Part shown: positions 17,704 to 29,400 of the stretch, piece after piece | Layout of the letters: every line of letters starts with the position of its first letter | Position numbering within the stretch: position 1 is the stretch's first letter | NCBI GenBank assembly: GCA_938003955.1 | Contig: CALKXE010000227.1 | Location: forward strand, 1-45,633 | Reading direction: 5' to 3' | DNA: 45,633 nt | DNA from: an uncultured Saprospiraceae bacterium | Lineage (GTDB): Bacteria > Bacteroidota > Bacteroidia > Chitinophagales > Saprospiraceae | The notes under the pieces: generated by a model | What the model saw: the letters and a program-made list of their open reading frames with translations, nothing else | Database searches by the model: none | What the model was told of the DNA's origin: nothing | Made by a program: the position numbers and the translations under genes

Positions 17704-18582
17704 TTATAGTCCATCTATTACTTTTACTCCTTCGGGCATATCAAATGCTGAACTCTTAGTCTCAGGAACAAACTTAATATCCGACACTGTAATATCAGTC
17801 ACATATTCACCAAGAGTCTCATCTTCTCCCAGCATATAGGTTTTGTAGTTCGTTGGAAGATTTATACCATTCACTGTTTTGAAATCATGTAGTGTCATTA
17901 TCTTTTCTGGAGAATGTCCTCCATTCTTGAAGTACTTAGGATATGAAACTATGTATCGAAGCGCAGTAATTTGGTGCGACTTCTTATCATAATAATTAAT
18001 GTAGTAATCATCAGGAGCATCCCCTGTTCCTTTTTCAAATGAAATTTTCACTGCATCATAAGCTACTCCCTCTAATGTCTTATCATCTAACTTTTCTAAT
18101 ATCACACCTTCACCATCAAAATTGAATGGTTGAGCCAGAAAGAATATTGGAGTAAGTGCCCAAAACCTCAGATTGTATTTAAAACTAGCAGTATCCTTCA
18201 TCGTAACCCATGCATCTTTTCCATCCCAGCCATACGACGCTGTCGGATCTACCATGTCATGATGAACAGCCTTATTGTTCCAAGTATCTACTATTTGAGT
18301 AGAGTTCCTCCTAGCTCCCTCTCCTCTTGGCACATAATCAAATTGGAAATTAATAGGACCATTCTTATACCATTTATTCAATCCTCCTGCAGCATCCATT
18401 GCCTGTTTTACCAGTTTGCCCGCTTCAGATTTTGATAATTTTGCATTTGCTTTTTCTACTCTTTCATTTATCCATTCATCAGATACCAATGCTAGATCAT
18501 TTATGACTTCAGCAGGTACCGTAGCTTCTTTGCAAGAGGCTATTAAGACAACAAGTAGAACAGTGGCCAATATGTATTTCAT
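17704..18582 (-). CDS. Predicted lipoprotein, DUF6503/LolA-like fold
   Basis: The 292-residue product begins MKYILATVLLVVLIASC, a lipobox with Cys17 as the predicted lipidated residue. The body starts with AMDAAGGLNKWYKNGPINF and continues with many amphipathic strands (YGWDGKDAWVTMKD, FDGEGVILEKLDDKTLEGV, INYYDKKSHQITALRYIVS, NGINLPTNYKTYML). This 'average outer-membrane lipid probe' pattern is shared with LolA/LppX-like barrels and the DUF6503 family as I recall it. A role in lipid or hydrophobic-ligand handling at the envelope is an inference. It lies 160 bp downstream of the TonB receptor gene on the same strand. Confidence 0.75.
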   Translation of the reverse strand: MKYILATVLLVVLIASCKEATVPAEVINDLALVSDEWINERVEKANAKLSKSEAGKLVKQAMDAAGGLNKWYKNGPINFQFDYVPRGEGARRNSTQIVDTWNNKAVHHDMVDPTASYGWDGKDAWVTMKDTASFKYNLRFWALTPIFFLAQPFNFDGEGVILEKLDDKTLEGVAYDAVKISFEKGTGDAPDDYYINYYDKKSHQITALRYIVSYPKYFKNGGHSPEKIMTLHDFKTVNGINLPTNYKTYMLGEDETLGEYVTDITVSDIKFVPETKSSAFDMPEGVKVIDGL

Positions 18583-18742
18583 ATTTTATTTTTTCAGTTT
18601 ACAATTATGATCTGTGTTTTAGTATTGTAATCGATCAATCATTTCAAATTACATTGAGTAATACTAGATTTACGATCTAATTGTTCGTGGACGATGATCA
18701 ATAAAGTGTCCGACAATTGATAATTAGCATTTTATTAGCTGT

Positions 18743-21145
18743 TTATCTTCGTCTCCCGCCACTGTATGTCATAGCCTCACCTTTGCCAAATCCATAACTG
18801 AAGCCAAGTGATATGAAACGTCCTCTTTGTCTAAAGCTATACGCATAGAAATCATCCCCTTCAGCTACATTTTCTCTTATTCTAGATGCAAAAACATCAC
18901 GTACAGATAGATTTATTACAGCTTTACCATTCATCAGCTTATACCTAAGACCAAAGTCCCCAAACAGATTAGCCGAGCTTACTCCTTGAATTGTTTGAAC
19001 AGATGAATTATACCTTCCTGTCATTTCGAAATCAAAGCTTCTATTTACTTTAAATTTAGAAGTCAACTTAGACGACCACCGGTCTGCAGTAAAATCAAAA
19101 TCTTGATCATTGAAATTACCTTCACGTTGGAAAATATTAAAGTTTGCATCACCATTTATTGTGATCTTTTTCATCGGAGAATATTTGAAATTCAATTCTA
19201 AACCCGTTGTTTTATTTGTTCCAATATTTTCAGGTGTAAATACATTTACATTGTCTTCGAATGTAGATACTCTATCGATTTTATCTGTCGTATATCGATG
19301 ATAAGCATTCACATTAAATGATACTTCTTCATAGATAAATATACTTCCCACTTCATAAGAGTCCGTATATTCAGGTAGCAAATTAGGGTTACCCGTTCTG
19401 ATTGTGAAGTTGTTTCGAATGTTAAAGAATGGATTCAGATCCCACAATCTTGGTCTATATATTCTTCTACTATATCCAGCCTGTAATGAGATCCTATCAG
19501 ATACTTTATATGATGTATGTGCTGACGGAAATAGATTCGTAAAATTTTGACTGTTTTCTTTATTCGTATTGAGAAGCAATGTGCTTAGGTCTGTATTTTC
19601 TGCACGTATTCCTAGTTTTATTCCCCAAGCATCACCCTCGTATGATCCCGTTGTATATAAACCAAGAACCTTTTGATCGTATTCGAACACGTTGGTAAAT
19701 CCTTCATTCACTACAGATTCTCCATCTATAATATCACTTACAGTGAAGTCATTACTTACATTATTATCAACATACTGAGCGCCTGTCTCTATCTGCCAGT
19801 TCTCTGCGAATGGTCTTGTGTAATCCAAGTTAAAAGTATACTTCCCTTCCTTAAAAGCAGTTGCAGTTGTCTGATTAGTAGGCTCATCCGCTCCTGACAA
19901 TGTAGTCTCGCTAAATACAGACGATTGATCCTTTCCAAAATAGTTTCCTATTGCACTGAATTGTAGTTTATGATCTTTATGATCCGTGAAGTCCTTTTTG
20001 TATTGTAGTTCGTATTGTAATTTTGGGTTAGTCGCTTCGGTAACCTCTGTTCTTTGCCATTCTCTGGTTAGCAGATCATTACCGTCCACAGAATTGAAAT
20101 CAGTAGTCGACGGCTGCTCTTCTACCTCATATGCAAAACTACCAGAAAGTGTAATTATGTTTTGAGGATTGATATAATAATCTGATCCGAGTATCACGTT
20201 ATAGAATCTTTCATTTCTGAATTCTTCTCCAGTACTGTTGATTGTTCGGCCAGATACTAAATCTGTATTTATATTTTCCACCTTATTAGGCTGTACCTTA
20301 TACCCTACTCCGAATTGTGTAAATAGATTTAACTTTTCTGTTCTCTTATTAAGACTCAAACCTACACTATGATTCTGTGGCCAGCCCGTATTAAGTGTTA
20401 CTGATCCATTGAGTCCCGTTTTTTCGTTCTTCTTTAGTATTAAGTTGATAATACCTGATGTTCCCTCCGCCTCATACTTGGCTGATGGATTAGTGATTAC
20501 TTCTATACTCTCTAACATATCTGCTGTGATCGTACCGAGTGCTCCACTTGCTTCATCTGCCAATACTGATGGCTTTCCGTTTATAAGTATTTGAACTCCG
20601 CCACTTCCTCTCAATGTCACTTCCCCTTCAATACTTACATTGACAGATGGTACATTATTTAATACTTCTAGCGCACTGGCACCCGTAGTACTAAGATCCG
20701 TCCCTACATTGAATACCCTCTTATCTAATTTGAATTCTGTTGTTGATTTGGTCGCAGTTACGACGACTTCATCAAGCGTTTTTGAGTCTTCACCGAGTGC
20801 TATTACACCAAGGTCTGATTTATTTCCTTTCCATGTAAGCGCTTCGATCTTCTTAGTTGAATACCCTATAAAACTAACTTCTACATACACGTCTTTTGAT
20901 TCACTTTCTAATCTAAACACTCCACCATTTTCCGTAGTAGTCCCAGATATCATCTTATCCGTTTTACTATTGAGAACAGTAACGGTGGCGTAATCTATTG
21001 ATTGGTTAGAAGATGCTTCTACGATCTGTCCAACGATCATAAACTTATCAGCGCCTCCGCCTCTAGGTCCATTTCCTCTCCCTGGCTTTTGTGCTGTTCC
21101 GATTATTGCAAAAAGTAAAATAGCTATTGTAAATATTTGTTTCAT
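18743..21145 (-). CDS. TonB-dependent receptor-like outer membrane protein (outer membrane beta-barrel family)
   Basis: The 800-residue product has a signal peptide followed by a Gly/Arg-rich spacer. A CarboxypepD_reg-like domain (about residues 36-115, VGQIVEASSNQSIDYATVTV, TTENGGVFRLES) is followed by a short TonB-box-like TLDEVVVTA (about 120-128). A plug domain spans about 130-235 (NVPSVNVSIEGEVTLRGSG, EVITNPSAKYEAEGTSGIIN), and a beta-barrel runs to the C-terminus (SLGFSYGFGKGEAMTYSGGRRR). The barrel matches the OMP_b-brl_3 group, whose ligands are mostly unknown. The gene stands divergent to a LytS/LytTR pair, which may control it. The usual terminal aromatic is replaced by a Gly/Arg tail, which is common in this group. 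Confidence 0.9.
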   Translation of the reverse strand: MKQIFTIAILLFAIIGTAQKPGRGNGPRGGGADKFMIVGQIVEASSNQSIDYATVTVLNSKTDKMISGTTTENGGVFRLESESKDVYVEVSFIGYSTKKIEALTWKGNKSDLGVIALGEDSKTLDEVVVTATKSTTEFKLDKRVFNVGTDLSTTGASALEVLNNVPSVNVSIEGEVTLRGSGGVQILINGKPSVLADEASGALGTITADMLESIEVITNPSAKYEAEGTSGIINLILKKNEKTGLNGSVTLNTGWPQNHSVGLSLNKRTEKLNLFTQFGVGYKVQPNKVENINTDLVSGRTINSTGEEFRNERFYNVILGSDYYINPQNIITLSGSFAYEVEEQPSTTDFNSVDGNDLLTREWQRTEVTEATNPKLQYELQYKKDFTDHKDHKLQFSAIGNYFGKDQSSVFSETTLSGADEPTNQTTATAFKEGKYTFNLDYTRPFAENWQIETGAQYVDNNVSNDFTVSDIIDGESVVNEGFTNVFEYDQKVLGLYTTGSYEGDAWGIKLGIRAENTDLSTLLLNTNKENSQNFTNLFPSAHTSYKVSDRISLQAGYSRRIYRPRLWDLNPFFNIRNNFTIRTGNPNLLPEYTDSYEVGSIFIYEEVSFNVNAYHRYTTDKIDRVSTFEDNVNVFTPENIGTNKTTGLELNFKYSPMKKITINGDANFNIFQREGNFNDQDFDFTADRWSSKLTSKFKVNRSFDFEMTGRYNSSVQTIQGVSSANLFGDFGLRYKLMNGKAVINLSVRDVFASRIRENVAEGDDFYAYSFRQRGRFISLGFSYGFGKGEAMTYSGGRRR

Positions 21146-21562
21146 ATGTTTAAAATTTTATTTCGCTGTAATTCAACGATTTATATTTAATCATTTCCTT
21201 GAGTGTCTAAGCTAATTTCTGACTCAATAAATAAAAATTTAAGGGCAATTAATATTAATTCAGGAAGCTAATTTTTTCCTCTGGTCTCTAAAGCTTAGTC
21301 ATTAGAGTTTCATATTATGATCTTTGGTTATTTATAAAAACAAATATATGTATGAATTATGTGCTAATTTTAATTAATCGGTAAACGACAGATTAAGGCT
21401 GTTAAACGTCATTTTGGCCAAATATTACCGCTTGATTGTTGTTGAGGTATTAATATTCGTTGTTTGCAGATTATAATTTATATTTCTCCCTAGATCCGTT
21501 ATACTTGTATTATTTAGCAACCTGATTGGTATCAGCATCATAATATTCAGTACTTTTAATCA
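21146..21562. other. Divergent intergenic region between TonB receptor and LytS-type kinase
   Basis: This 417-bp AT-rich region must hold the promoters of both flanking genes. The only striking sequence element is a direct repeat at 21380-21411 (see the separate entry). No ATG-initiated frame of credible length and no terminator was found. Confidence 0.5.
21380..21411. promoter_or_regulatory. Candidate LytTR-regulator binding site: direct repeat with 21-bp period
   Basis: GGTAAACGACA (21380-21390) and GTTAAACGTCA (21401-21411) share GnTAAACGnCA and are exactly 21 bp apart, two helical turns. LytTR-domain regulators bind two such direct repeats about 21-22 bp apart, and the reverse-strand core CGTTTA resembles the family's published CGTT-type core. 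The site lies about 150 bp upstream of the kinase start and about 235 bp upstream of the receptor start. Binding by the adjacent regulator is an inference. Confidence 0.45.
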
Positions 21563-22555
21563 ATGAAATTTAGCATTACTAAAAAGGAAATACTTTATCT
21601 CACAGTATCACACTTGTTGCTGTTTTTAGTAACCGCTGTATCTAAGAGACATCCACAAATAGAGCTTTTTGAAGTATTGACTTTTGTACTTTATTCTATT
21701 GGAGCATTTGTAATCAGTTTTATATTGCTCCCAAGATTCTACACTAACAAAAGAATGTTTGAAATCATTACTTATTCCATAATATTAATCTTCAGTATCA
21801 TCGTCGTCGAGGAACTGGTTCTAGAGCAGATATTTTACCCTGATAATAGAGGAAAGAGTCTCAATATCTATACTGTCCTTCAAGTATTCCCTAAGGTCAT
21901 GATGCTGGTAGGATTTAAGTTAATATGGGATTCATTGATGATTAGAAATGAAAATGAAAAACTTAAAGATCTTGCAACACAAAGTGAATTGCAGTTCCTT
22001 CAATCTCAAATCAATCCTCATTTCTTATTTAATAACTTAAACAATCTATACTCTTACGCGCTAGAGAAATCTGACAAGACTCCTGAGATAATACTTCAGT
22101 TGTCAGGTCTTCTTAGGTATATGCTATATGAATGCAAAGAAGAATACGTGTCCCTTAGGAAAGATGCAGATCAGCTAAGTAACTTCATCTCTCTCAATGA
22201 ACTACAAATAGAGGATCGAGGAATAGTGACATTCAATACCTCCGAAAACTTAAACGAATATAGGATCGCTCCTTTATTGATGATCGTATTTGTAGAGAAT
22301 GCATTTAAACATAGCGTAAGTAGTCTTTCTAAAGATATTAAGATCATTGTTGATATTAACGTTGACAAGGAAGGTAAACTGCAGTTTGCTTGCAAAAATA
22401 GTTATTCTGAAAGTACCAATATTGATAGTATTGCAAATGGCATTGGCCTTGTGAATGTAAAAAAACGATTAGACCTTATATATAAGGATCGTTATAGTCT
22501 TAAAACAAGCGCTAAAGATGGAATTTATCATGTACTGCTTAACATTGATCTTTAA
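21563..22555 (+). CDS. LytS-type sensor histidine kinase
   Basis: The 330-residue product has four predicted membrane helices (about residues 11-27, 38-57, 68-87, 104-124) with almost no extracytoplasmic loop. A coiled segment and the His_kinase domain follow, with SQINPHFLFNNLNNLYSYAL (phospho-acceptor His153). The HATPase region holds FVENAFKHS (Asn246) and GIGLVNVKKRLDLIY (about 293-307). This is the LytS/YehU class that phosphorylates LytTR-type regulators. Its partner starts three bases after its stop codon, so they are translationally coupled. The signal is probably sensed within the membrane. Given the divergent TonB receptor, control of envelope or uptake functions is plausible but unproven. 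Confidence 0.92.
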   Translation: MKFSITKKEILYLTVSHLLLFLVTAVSKRHPQIELFEVLTFVLYSIGAFVISFILLPRFYTNKRMFEIITYSIILIFSIIVVEELVLEQIFYPDNRGKSLNIYTVLQVFPKVMMLVGFKLIWDSLMIRNENEKLKDLATQSELQFLQSQINPHFLFNNLNNLYSYALEKSDKTPEIILQLSGLLRYMLYECKEEYVSLRKDADQLSNFISLNELQIEDRGIVTFNTSENLNEYRIAPLLMIVFVENAFKHSVSSLSKDIKIIVDINVDKEGKLQFACKNSYSESTNIDSIANGIGLVNVKKRLDLIYKDRYSLKTSAKDGIYHVLLNIDL

Positions 22556-22558
22556 ATA

Positions 22559-23254
22559 ATGAATATGAAGTGCATCATCGTAGAAGATCAACCACCTGCC
22601 CAAAGGATACTACAAAAATACATTACCGATATTGGCACTATCGAACTGGTGAATACATTTACTGATGCTATCCAAGCGCTCGATTTCTTAAAAAGCAATT
22701 CAGTAGATCTTATCTTCCTTGATATACATTTACCCAAATTGTCTGGTATTGATTTTCTTAAAACATTGGAGCATCCTCCTTCCGTGATTCTAACTACAGC
22801 ATTTCCAGATTTTGCATTAGAGAGCTATGAATTAAACGTAGTAGATTATCTTCTCAAGCCCTTTTCATTTGCAAGATTCATTAAGGCTGTTTCAAAAATA
22901 AACATTCCTAAAACAGACGAATCCGCACCGGAGCCAGTCGTAAATTCCATATTCATTAAATCTGGTCATGAATATCATAAAGTATTAATTGAAGATATTA
23001 TTATGATCAATTCAGATAGAGATTATACTGAACTGAATACGAGTAATGGAAAACATCTATCTAATAATTCATTAAAGTACTGGGAAGATACACTTTCTGA
23101 ATACAGGTTCATAAGAGTACACAAGTCTTATCTTGTTAATGAAAATAAGATTACACGAATAACTGCCACAGAGGTAGAATTAATAAATCGTATTCAAATT
23201 CCAATAGGTCGAGCATACAAGAAAAACTTAGATCCAATTATAAGTAAATCTTAA
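22559..23254 (+). CDS. LytTR-family response regulator
   Basis: The 231-residue product has a receiver domain (about residues 3-120). The acidic pair is Glu9/Asp10 in IVEDQPPAQRIL, the phospho-acceptor is Asp55 in LIFLDIHLPKLSG, and the switch Lys is in VVDYLLKPFSFARF. A LytTR DNA-binding domain covers about 128-231 (FIKSGHEYHKVLIEDI, FIRVHKSYLVNENKI, IPIGRAYKK). Such regulators bind paired direct repeats and activate transcription. An alternative start at the internal ATG two codons later (22565) is equally plausible. It is paired with the upstream LytS-type kinase; the direct repeat at 21380-21411 is a candidate target. Confidence 0.93.
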   Translation: MNMKCIIVEDQPPAQRILQKYITDIGTIELVNTFTDAIQALDFLKSNSVDLIFLDIHLPKLSGIDFLKTLEHPPSVILTTAFPDFALESYELNVVDYLLKPFSFARFIKAVSKINIPKTDESAPEPVVNSIFIKSGHEYHKVLIEDIIMINSDRDYTELNTSNGKHLSNNSLKYWEDTLSEYRFIRVHKSYLVNENKITRITATEVELINRIQIPIGRAYKKNLDPIISKS

Positions 23255-23277
23255 TTTGATTTAAAGAATCCATATTC

Positions 23278-23290
23278 AATGAGAATCATT
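23278..23290. promoter_or_regulatory. Weak Fur-box-like palindrome upstream of the giant adhesin gene
   Basis: AATGAGAATCATT is a perfect five-base inverted repeat around GAA and matches 12 of 13 core positions of the classical Fur box (AATGATAATCATT); over the full 19-bp consensus the match is about 14. It is 24 bp after the LytTR regulator stop and about 130 bp before the adhesin start. It could equally be a weak terminator, since TTCCTTTT follows. Confidence 0.2.
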
Positions 23291-23422
23291 TTCCTTTTCG
23301 ATCAGAGCAGATAAGCAGCTTGTTTTCAATTATTAATTACATTTAAAATGCATTACCAATAGGGGCAATTAGGAGTTCAAGCAACACAACCATGTTGATC
23401 TACTACTAAAACTCTTATTGAC

Positions 23423-26400
23423 ATGAAATCATTTCGCCAACTTTTACTCCTACTCATTTGCACTTTTACACTTATCATAAATTCAAATGCACAAGGTGGA
23501 CCATGTAATACTAATTCATGCTCGGTATGTGATGTCTCAGCGACCATCACTTCGATATCTGGTGGAATCATTAATAATAACATAAGCAATATCAATGGTA
23601 GTTCTGCCCCAGGAAGTACTGAATCAAGTAATTCTCCACTAGCAATCACGGCTACTGAATGTGGAGTTATCACAATAGATGTAGAATTAGACTTCAACTG
23701 GCACCAAGGAGAAAATATAAACTGGATTCATGGAATATCATTCGAAAACTCTAATGGATGGTTAGCTGCAGAAGGGACAATAATTCCACCTAATCCGGGG
23801 TGGCTATTTATGAATTCGATCACAGGTGTATGTTCTAGTACAACTTATGATGCAGGATATTACTGGGATCCACCAGGCATTGATTGTGGAGACTCTGGCA
23901 ATTACTCTAACTACAATGGAAACAACTGCAACAATAATAATGGAGATCTATGCGAAGGCGAAAACGCTGCACTCGTTGATGGTGATCCATCTGACAATTG
24001 GGGGATAGACTGTGAGAATGACTGTCCTCAATTTGGTTTTTCACTTACATATTGCCCCACAGAATCGGGAACGACTGACGAAGTCATAACTTTCATCTTG
24101 ACTGAAGACGGAGAGACTGGAGGATGGAATCAATCAGATGGATGTATTTTCACGCTCAGTTTTCCAATCAAAATAAACGCCGCGGGAGTTCAGCTACCTG
24201 ACGAAGACATAGGACCAATCTGCCAAGATAGCTGTGTCACAATAGATGCAGGAAATGGTTGTGATAGTTATATCTGGAGTAACGGCGAGACAACACCTGA
24301 GATCACTGTTTGTCCTTCAGAAACTACAACATACTCTGTAACTGTATCATCAGATATAGGCTGCGAAACATCAGGTGACGTTACTGTACTGGTGGAACCA
24401 TGTTGCGATGCTAATGCAGGAATTATTGCTGCCAATTCTATGACACTATGCCCAGGCGAATCGAGTAATATTTCAGTAATAGATTATCAAGATGAATCCC
24501 AATATACACAAGTACTCATCATCGTAAATGAAAATGGATTAATTGAAGAAATTATAAACCAAGACAACTATACACTGACATCTGACATATGTGCTACGTA
24601 TACTGTCTATTCTTATAATTATCTAATAAGTGGAGGATCAACGGTTCCTCAAATTGGTAATAACATATCCTCTATCAATTGTGCCAACCATTGTTGTGAG
24701 CTTGTTGAGATTGTAGTTTCTTTTGAAGATGATATAGCACCTATATTTAACAACCAACCTCAAAACATAACTTATAGCTGTATCGATGATTTACCAGCTA
24801 TGCCAATTCTTGATTGGTCTGACAACTGCATCTCTTCTGGATCATCAATAGGAGAAGAATCACAGATTTACACCTTCTGCGATGGAGGAGAAATAACACG
24901 AACATGGATAGCAATCGATGATTGTGATAATGAAACTTCATACACACAGACGATAACAGTCCTACCAATGGTAGCACCGCAATTCGTAAATACACCAGCT
25001 GATGAATCAATCGGTTGTAGCATTCCAATACCGCTTGGTAGCGATTTAAATTATACAAACGGTCAGTCCGGAACATGTCTAATCGTGGGATCAGTATCAC
25101 CAACCATTATCGCAGACACATCATTTTGTGGCGGTACGATTACGTACAATTGGGAATTCTCGGACGATTGCGAAAATACAATTTCCTATACACAAGTAAT
25201 AACATTATCAGGACCTCCGGCCCCAAACTTTGTAAATCCACCAAGCAATATAACTATAGATTGTGGTGATGACATTCCACCAGCAATAGATATAGTAGTA
25301 AGCAACAATGTATTAGGAAGATGTCAAATAGAAGAATTAGTTAGTCCGACTATAGAGGACCAATCATCACTTTGTGGAGGTTTCGTTATCTATACATGGA
25401 AATATTCTGACGATTGCGGCAATACAATTAATCATACACAAACTATAACAATCAATCCAGCTCCTGAAGCTGTATTTATAGATCCCCCACAAAATATTAC
25501 GACATCTTGTATTGATATAGATCAGATTACTTTACCTTCTTTATCGTATACAAACAGTGCTCCTGTTCCATGTTTGATTCAAGGAGAAGTAGTTTCCGTA
25601 CAAACAGGCGATGTAAATATTTGTGGAGGAACGTTGGAAAACACATGGACATTTATCGATCTGTGTGGTAGAGAAATCACACATATACAAACTGTAACAA
25701 TTGAGCCAGCATCTATTGCAGTATTCCTAAACATACCAAGCGACATTACCGTAACTTGTGATGAGTTCATAGATGATATCATTAGTCTAGACTATAGTAA
25801 TAACGAAAATGGAAGTTGTAGTATAGATGGTTCTGTAGACGGTATTCTAATTGGTGAACCTAATACATGTGGCAATATTATAGAACGGGTATGGACATTC
25901 ACTGACGAATGTAATCGAACAATAATGCATACTCAAAACGTAGAAATCACATCTGCAACACCACCTTCATTTCTAGATCTTCCGTCTCAATCATTAACAA
26001 TAGAATGTGGTAATATACCAGAACCTTCAATTCTTAATTACAGTAATAACCAAACAGAAAATTGTGAAATCAATGGTTCTCAACTAGGAGTAATAACAGG
26101 TTCACATGATGCATGTGGAGGCACACTTTTACAAACATGGCTAGCGACTGATGAATGTGGAAACACAATAGAATTTCTACAAACAATAGAAGTGCAACCA
26201 GCGGATGATCCAATATGGATTAATTTACCAATCGATATGACCATTGATTGTGCTGAAGATTTTCCTGCGCCGCCCCCACTAGAATATGATAATGGCGCAA
26301 TAGATATTTGTTCTATTTCAGGATTCGCAGATGCTACAGTTCTTGAAGGCCCTAATCAACAAGAATTTAACTGGTCTTACACCAATGAATGCACTGGAGA

Positions 26401-29400
26401 AACTATAATTCATACACAAACCATTAGTCGACCACTCGCGCCTGAGATAGAAATCAACAATGCCGTTTGTAGTGACGATTGGTCTACATACATGGTCGAA
26501 ATCACAACAAATGGAAACGAGGTAATTCCCTCTGAAGGAACGATCAATACAGTTAATTCATCCATTGTAATTATTGAAAATATTTCGATCACAAACATCT
26601 TACAGGTCTCGATCATTGATCCAATAACAGGTTGTACAAATGAATACTTCGTCAACCCACCGGATTGTGAATGCCCAGATGTGCCTGCACCTATTTCAGA
26701 TGGTGATCAATCTATCTGCGAAGGTGATAACATACCCGCTCTCTTGGTAACCGTAGCGTCAGGCTCGACAGTCAACTGGTATGACACTCAGACAGGGGGA
26801 ACACTTCTTTTAGAGGATTCCCCTAGCTATACGCCTGCCGTTTTTGAACCAGGCATCTATACTTATTACGCCGAAGCCATCAATGCAGAAGGCTGTGTAA
26901 GTGTAACTCGTACGGCAGTATCTTTAGAGATCTTAGAACTACCTGATGCAATGAATGTGTCAATATCTCAATGTGCAAATGCAGAAGGAAATGCGATATT
27001 CGACTTATCAAATATAAATAACCAAGTAAATTCGAATCTATCATTTACCATACAGTATTATCAATCAATAGAAGATGCAGAAATTAATCAAAATGAAATC
27101 ACTGGCACTTATAGTACTTCACAAGTAGAAGTATTACTTATTGCAAAAGTAACAAGCACCAATGGTTGTGTATCATATGCAACTATCACATTAACTTCGA
27201 TAGAGTTGACGACATTCGACATAAGTACTGATTGCAATGACAATGGGACCAACACTGATGCCAGTGATGACTTCTATATCATTACTATAGTATCGCCAAA
27301 CAATGGCTCGACTAACGGTACTTTCGATGTTTTGATTGATGGAGTATTCACAACCGCCTTACCATACGGAACAGGTGGCGAATTCCAATTGGATGCTTCG
27401 AACCAATCAGTTGAAATCACAGTACAAGATGATTCTGAAATATATTGTTTTGCTCCACAGAGTATAGGTCCATTATTTCCATGTTCAAGTGAATGTAGCA
27501 TTGGGTTTGAAGTCAATTCACTCTGTGATGATGGTGGATCATCGGGTATTACTTCAGATGATACATATGCAATTACGTTCATCGCAACGGGAATCAATAA
27601 TAGTAATACAGGATTTATACTCTCCGTGGATGGTGTGGATAATGGAACATACTCATACGATGTAGAACATACTATAATTGTTTCAGCTGATGGAGCCCAA
27701 CACCAATTAATAGTTATGGACGCAGAGACTGTAACTTGTGTAGCTGCATTTGATACAGAATCATTAAATCCATGTAGTGGTACATGTAGTATTATAGCTG
27801 AAGTAATATCTTCAGATTGCCAAAATAATGACACTAATAATGATGAATCAGATGATACTTTCTCAGCAATTATATCAGCAGAGATATTGGATGGTACAGG
27901 CATTTATAAGATAGAGCCAGGCAATTACACCGCTTCATCTGGAACAAATATCGAGATAGGTCCATTTAACATTGCAGATGGAAATGTGATCGTGACTATT
28001 ACTGATGCAAATATCTCAACATGTATTACAACACTCACTATAGAGGCGCCACAACCTTGTTCCATATGTAACGAAACTGTAAATGCAGGATCGAATGGCA
28101 CCTTAGACTGTGACATCACGTCTATAGACCTAGTAGGCAGCTCGTCTATCCCTGGAATAGGATTATGGACAGGCCCTGGAGGGATTGAATTTGAGGGTTA
28201 TGAAGCTACTGTAGATATTGCCGGTACTTATTATTTCTCAGTTGATTTTGGTCAAAGCTGTATAGTAAATGATTCACTCGTAATTGATGTATCTAAAGAT
28301 ATACCAATGGCAGATGCAGGCGAAAATGGTATGCTGACTTGTGCAATCGATAAAGTGACATTAGAAGGAACAGTAAGTGGAGGTAGTGGTAATTTTCAAT
28401 ATACTTGGTACAATGAAAATGGCGATATATTAGGTAATGGACTCACAATTAAAGTGACTGTAGCAGGGAACTACTTTTTCGAGGTAAAAGATTTGGATAC
28501 AAAATGTGTATCGCCTCAAGATGTTGTTTCAATTATTGACAAAACAGGTGAACCTACCGCCATCATATATGCTAATCCGGGTGACATTCTAGATTGTATA
28601 ATCGAATTAATATACATCACGAATGAAGAAGAACAAGATGTGGTATACACGTGGACTGTAAATAATCAACCGTTTGGAGCTTCAGTAATGACAATCAACG
28701 AACCTTCGAATATTGAGTTGTTTGCATTAGATACAATATCAGGGTGTGAAGCTTACTCTAGCCTTAATATTACAAGCCTAGAAGAATACCCACTAATCAA
28801 TATGGATACGGACGAAGACCTTAATTGTGAGAATACAGAAATCACAATCTATGGATACACACCGACACCTAGCGAAAATATAGAATACACTTGGTACAAT
28901 CAAGACAATGAAATCATAGCAACCGGCATAGAAGAAATAAATGTAAATGAAACAGGCACATATTATTTAGAGTTGATGGATACAGCAATCGGATGTAGTA
29001 ATAGAGATACGCTGACCCTAGAAGGCATTTACAACTACCCTACTCTAACGGCTGCTTCTGACTACACTTTTGGTTGTGTGCAAGGCCAATTGGCTATCAA
29101 TATTGGTGTAAACGGAAATGCGGATGACTTGAACTTCAAATGGACAACAGAAACGGGGACCTTTGCAGAAATATCAAAAGACTCGATTGCTATTGTCACT
29201 CAAGCTGGAGAATATATAGTAACAGTCTTAGACCAAGAAAGTCAGTGTGGAGTATCGGATACTATTATCGTTTTTCCACCAGAAGAGATTTCGGGCAGTG
29301 AAATAGAAGTAATAGATGAAAATTGTGATCAGAACTCTGACGGCGTGATCATCTTGGGAGATGTGATCGGTGGCACGGGGCCTTACAAATACCTTTTTGG

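Noticed and set aside
27274..27903. A 209-codon frame on the minus strand inside the giant adhesin gene
   Set aside because: It is the antisense shadow of the adhesin's strand-rich coding sequence, low in charged residues and with no recognisable domain or start context.
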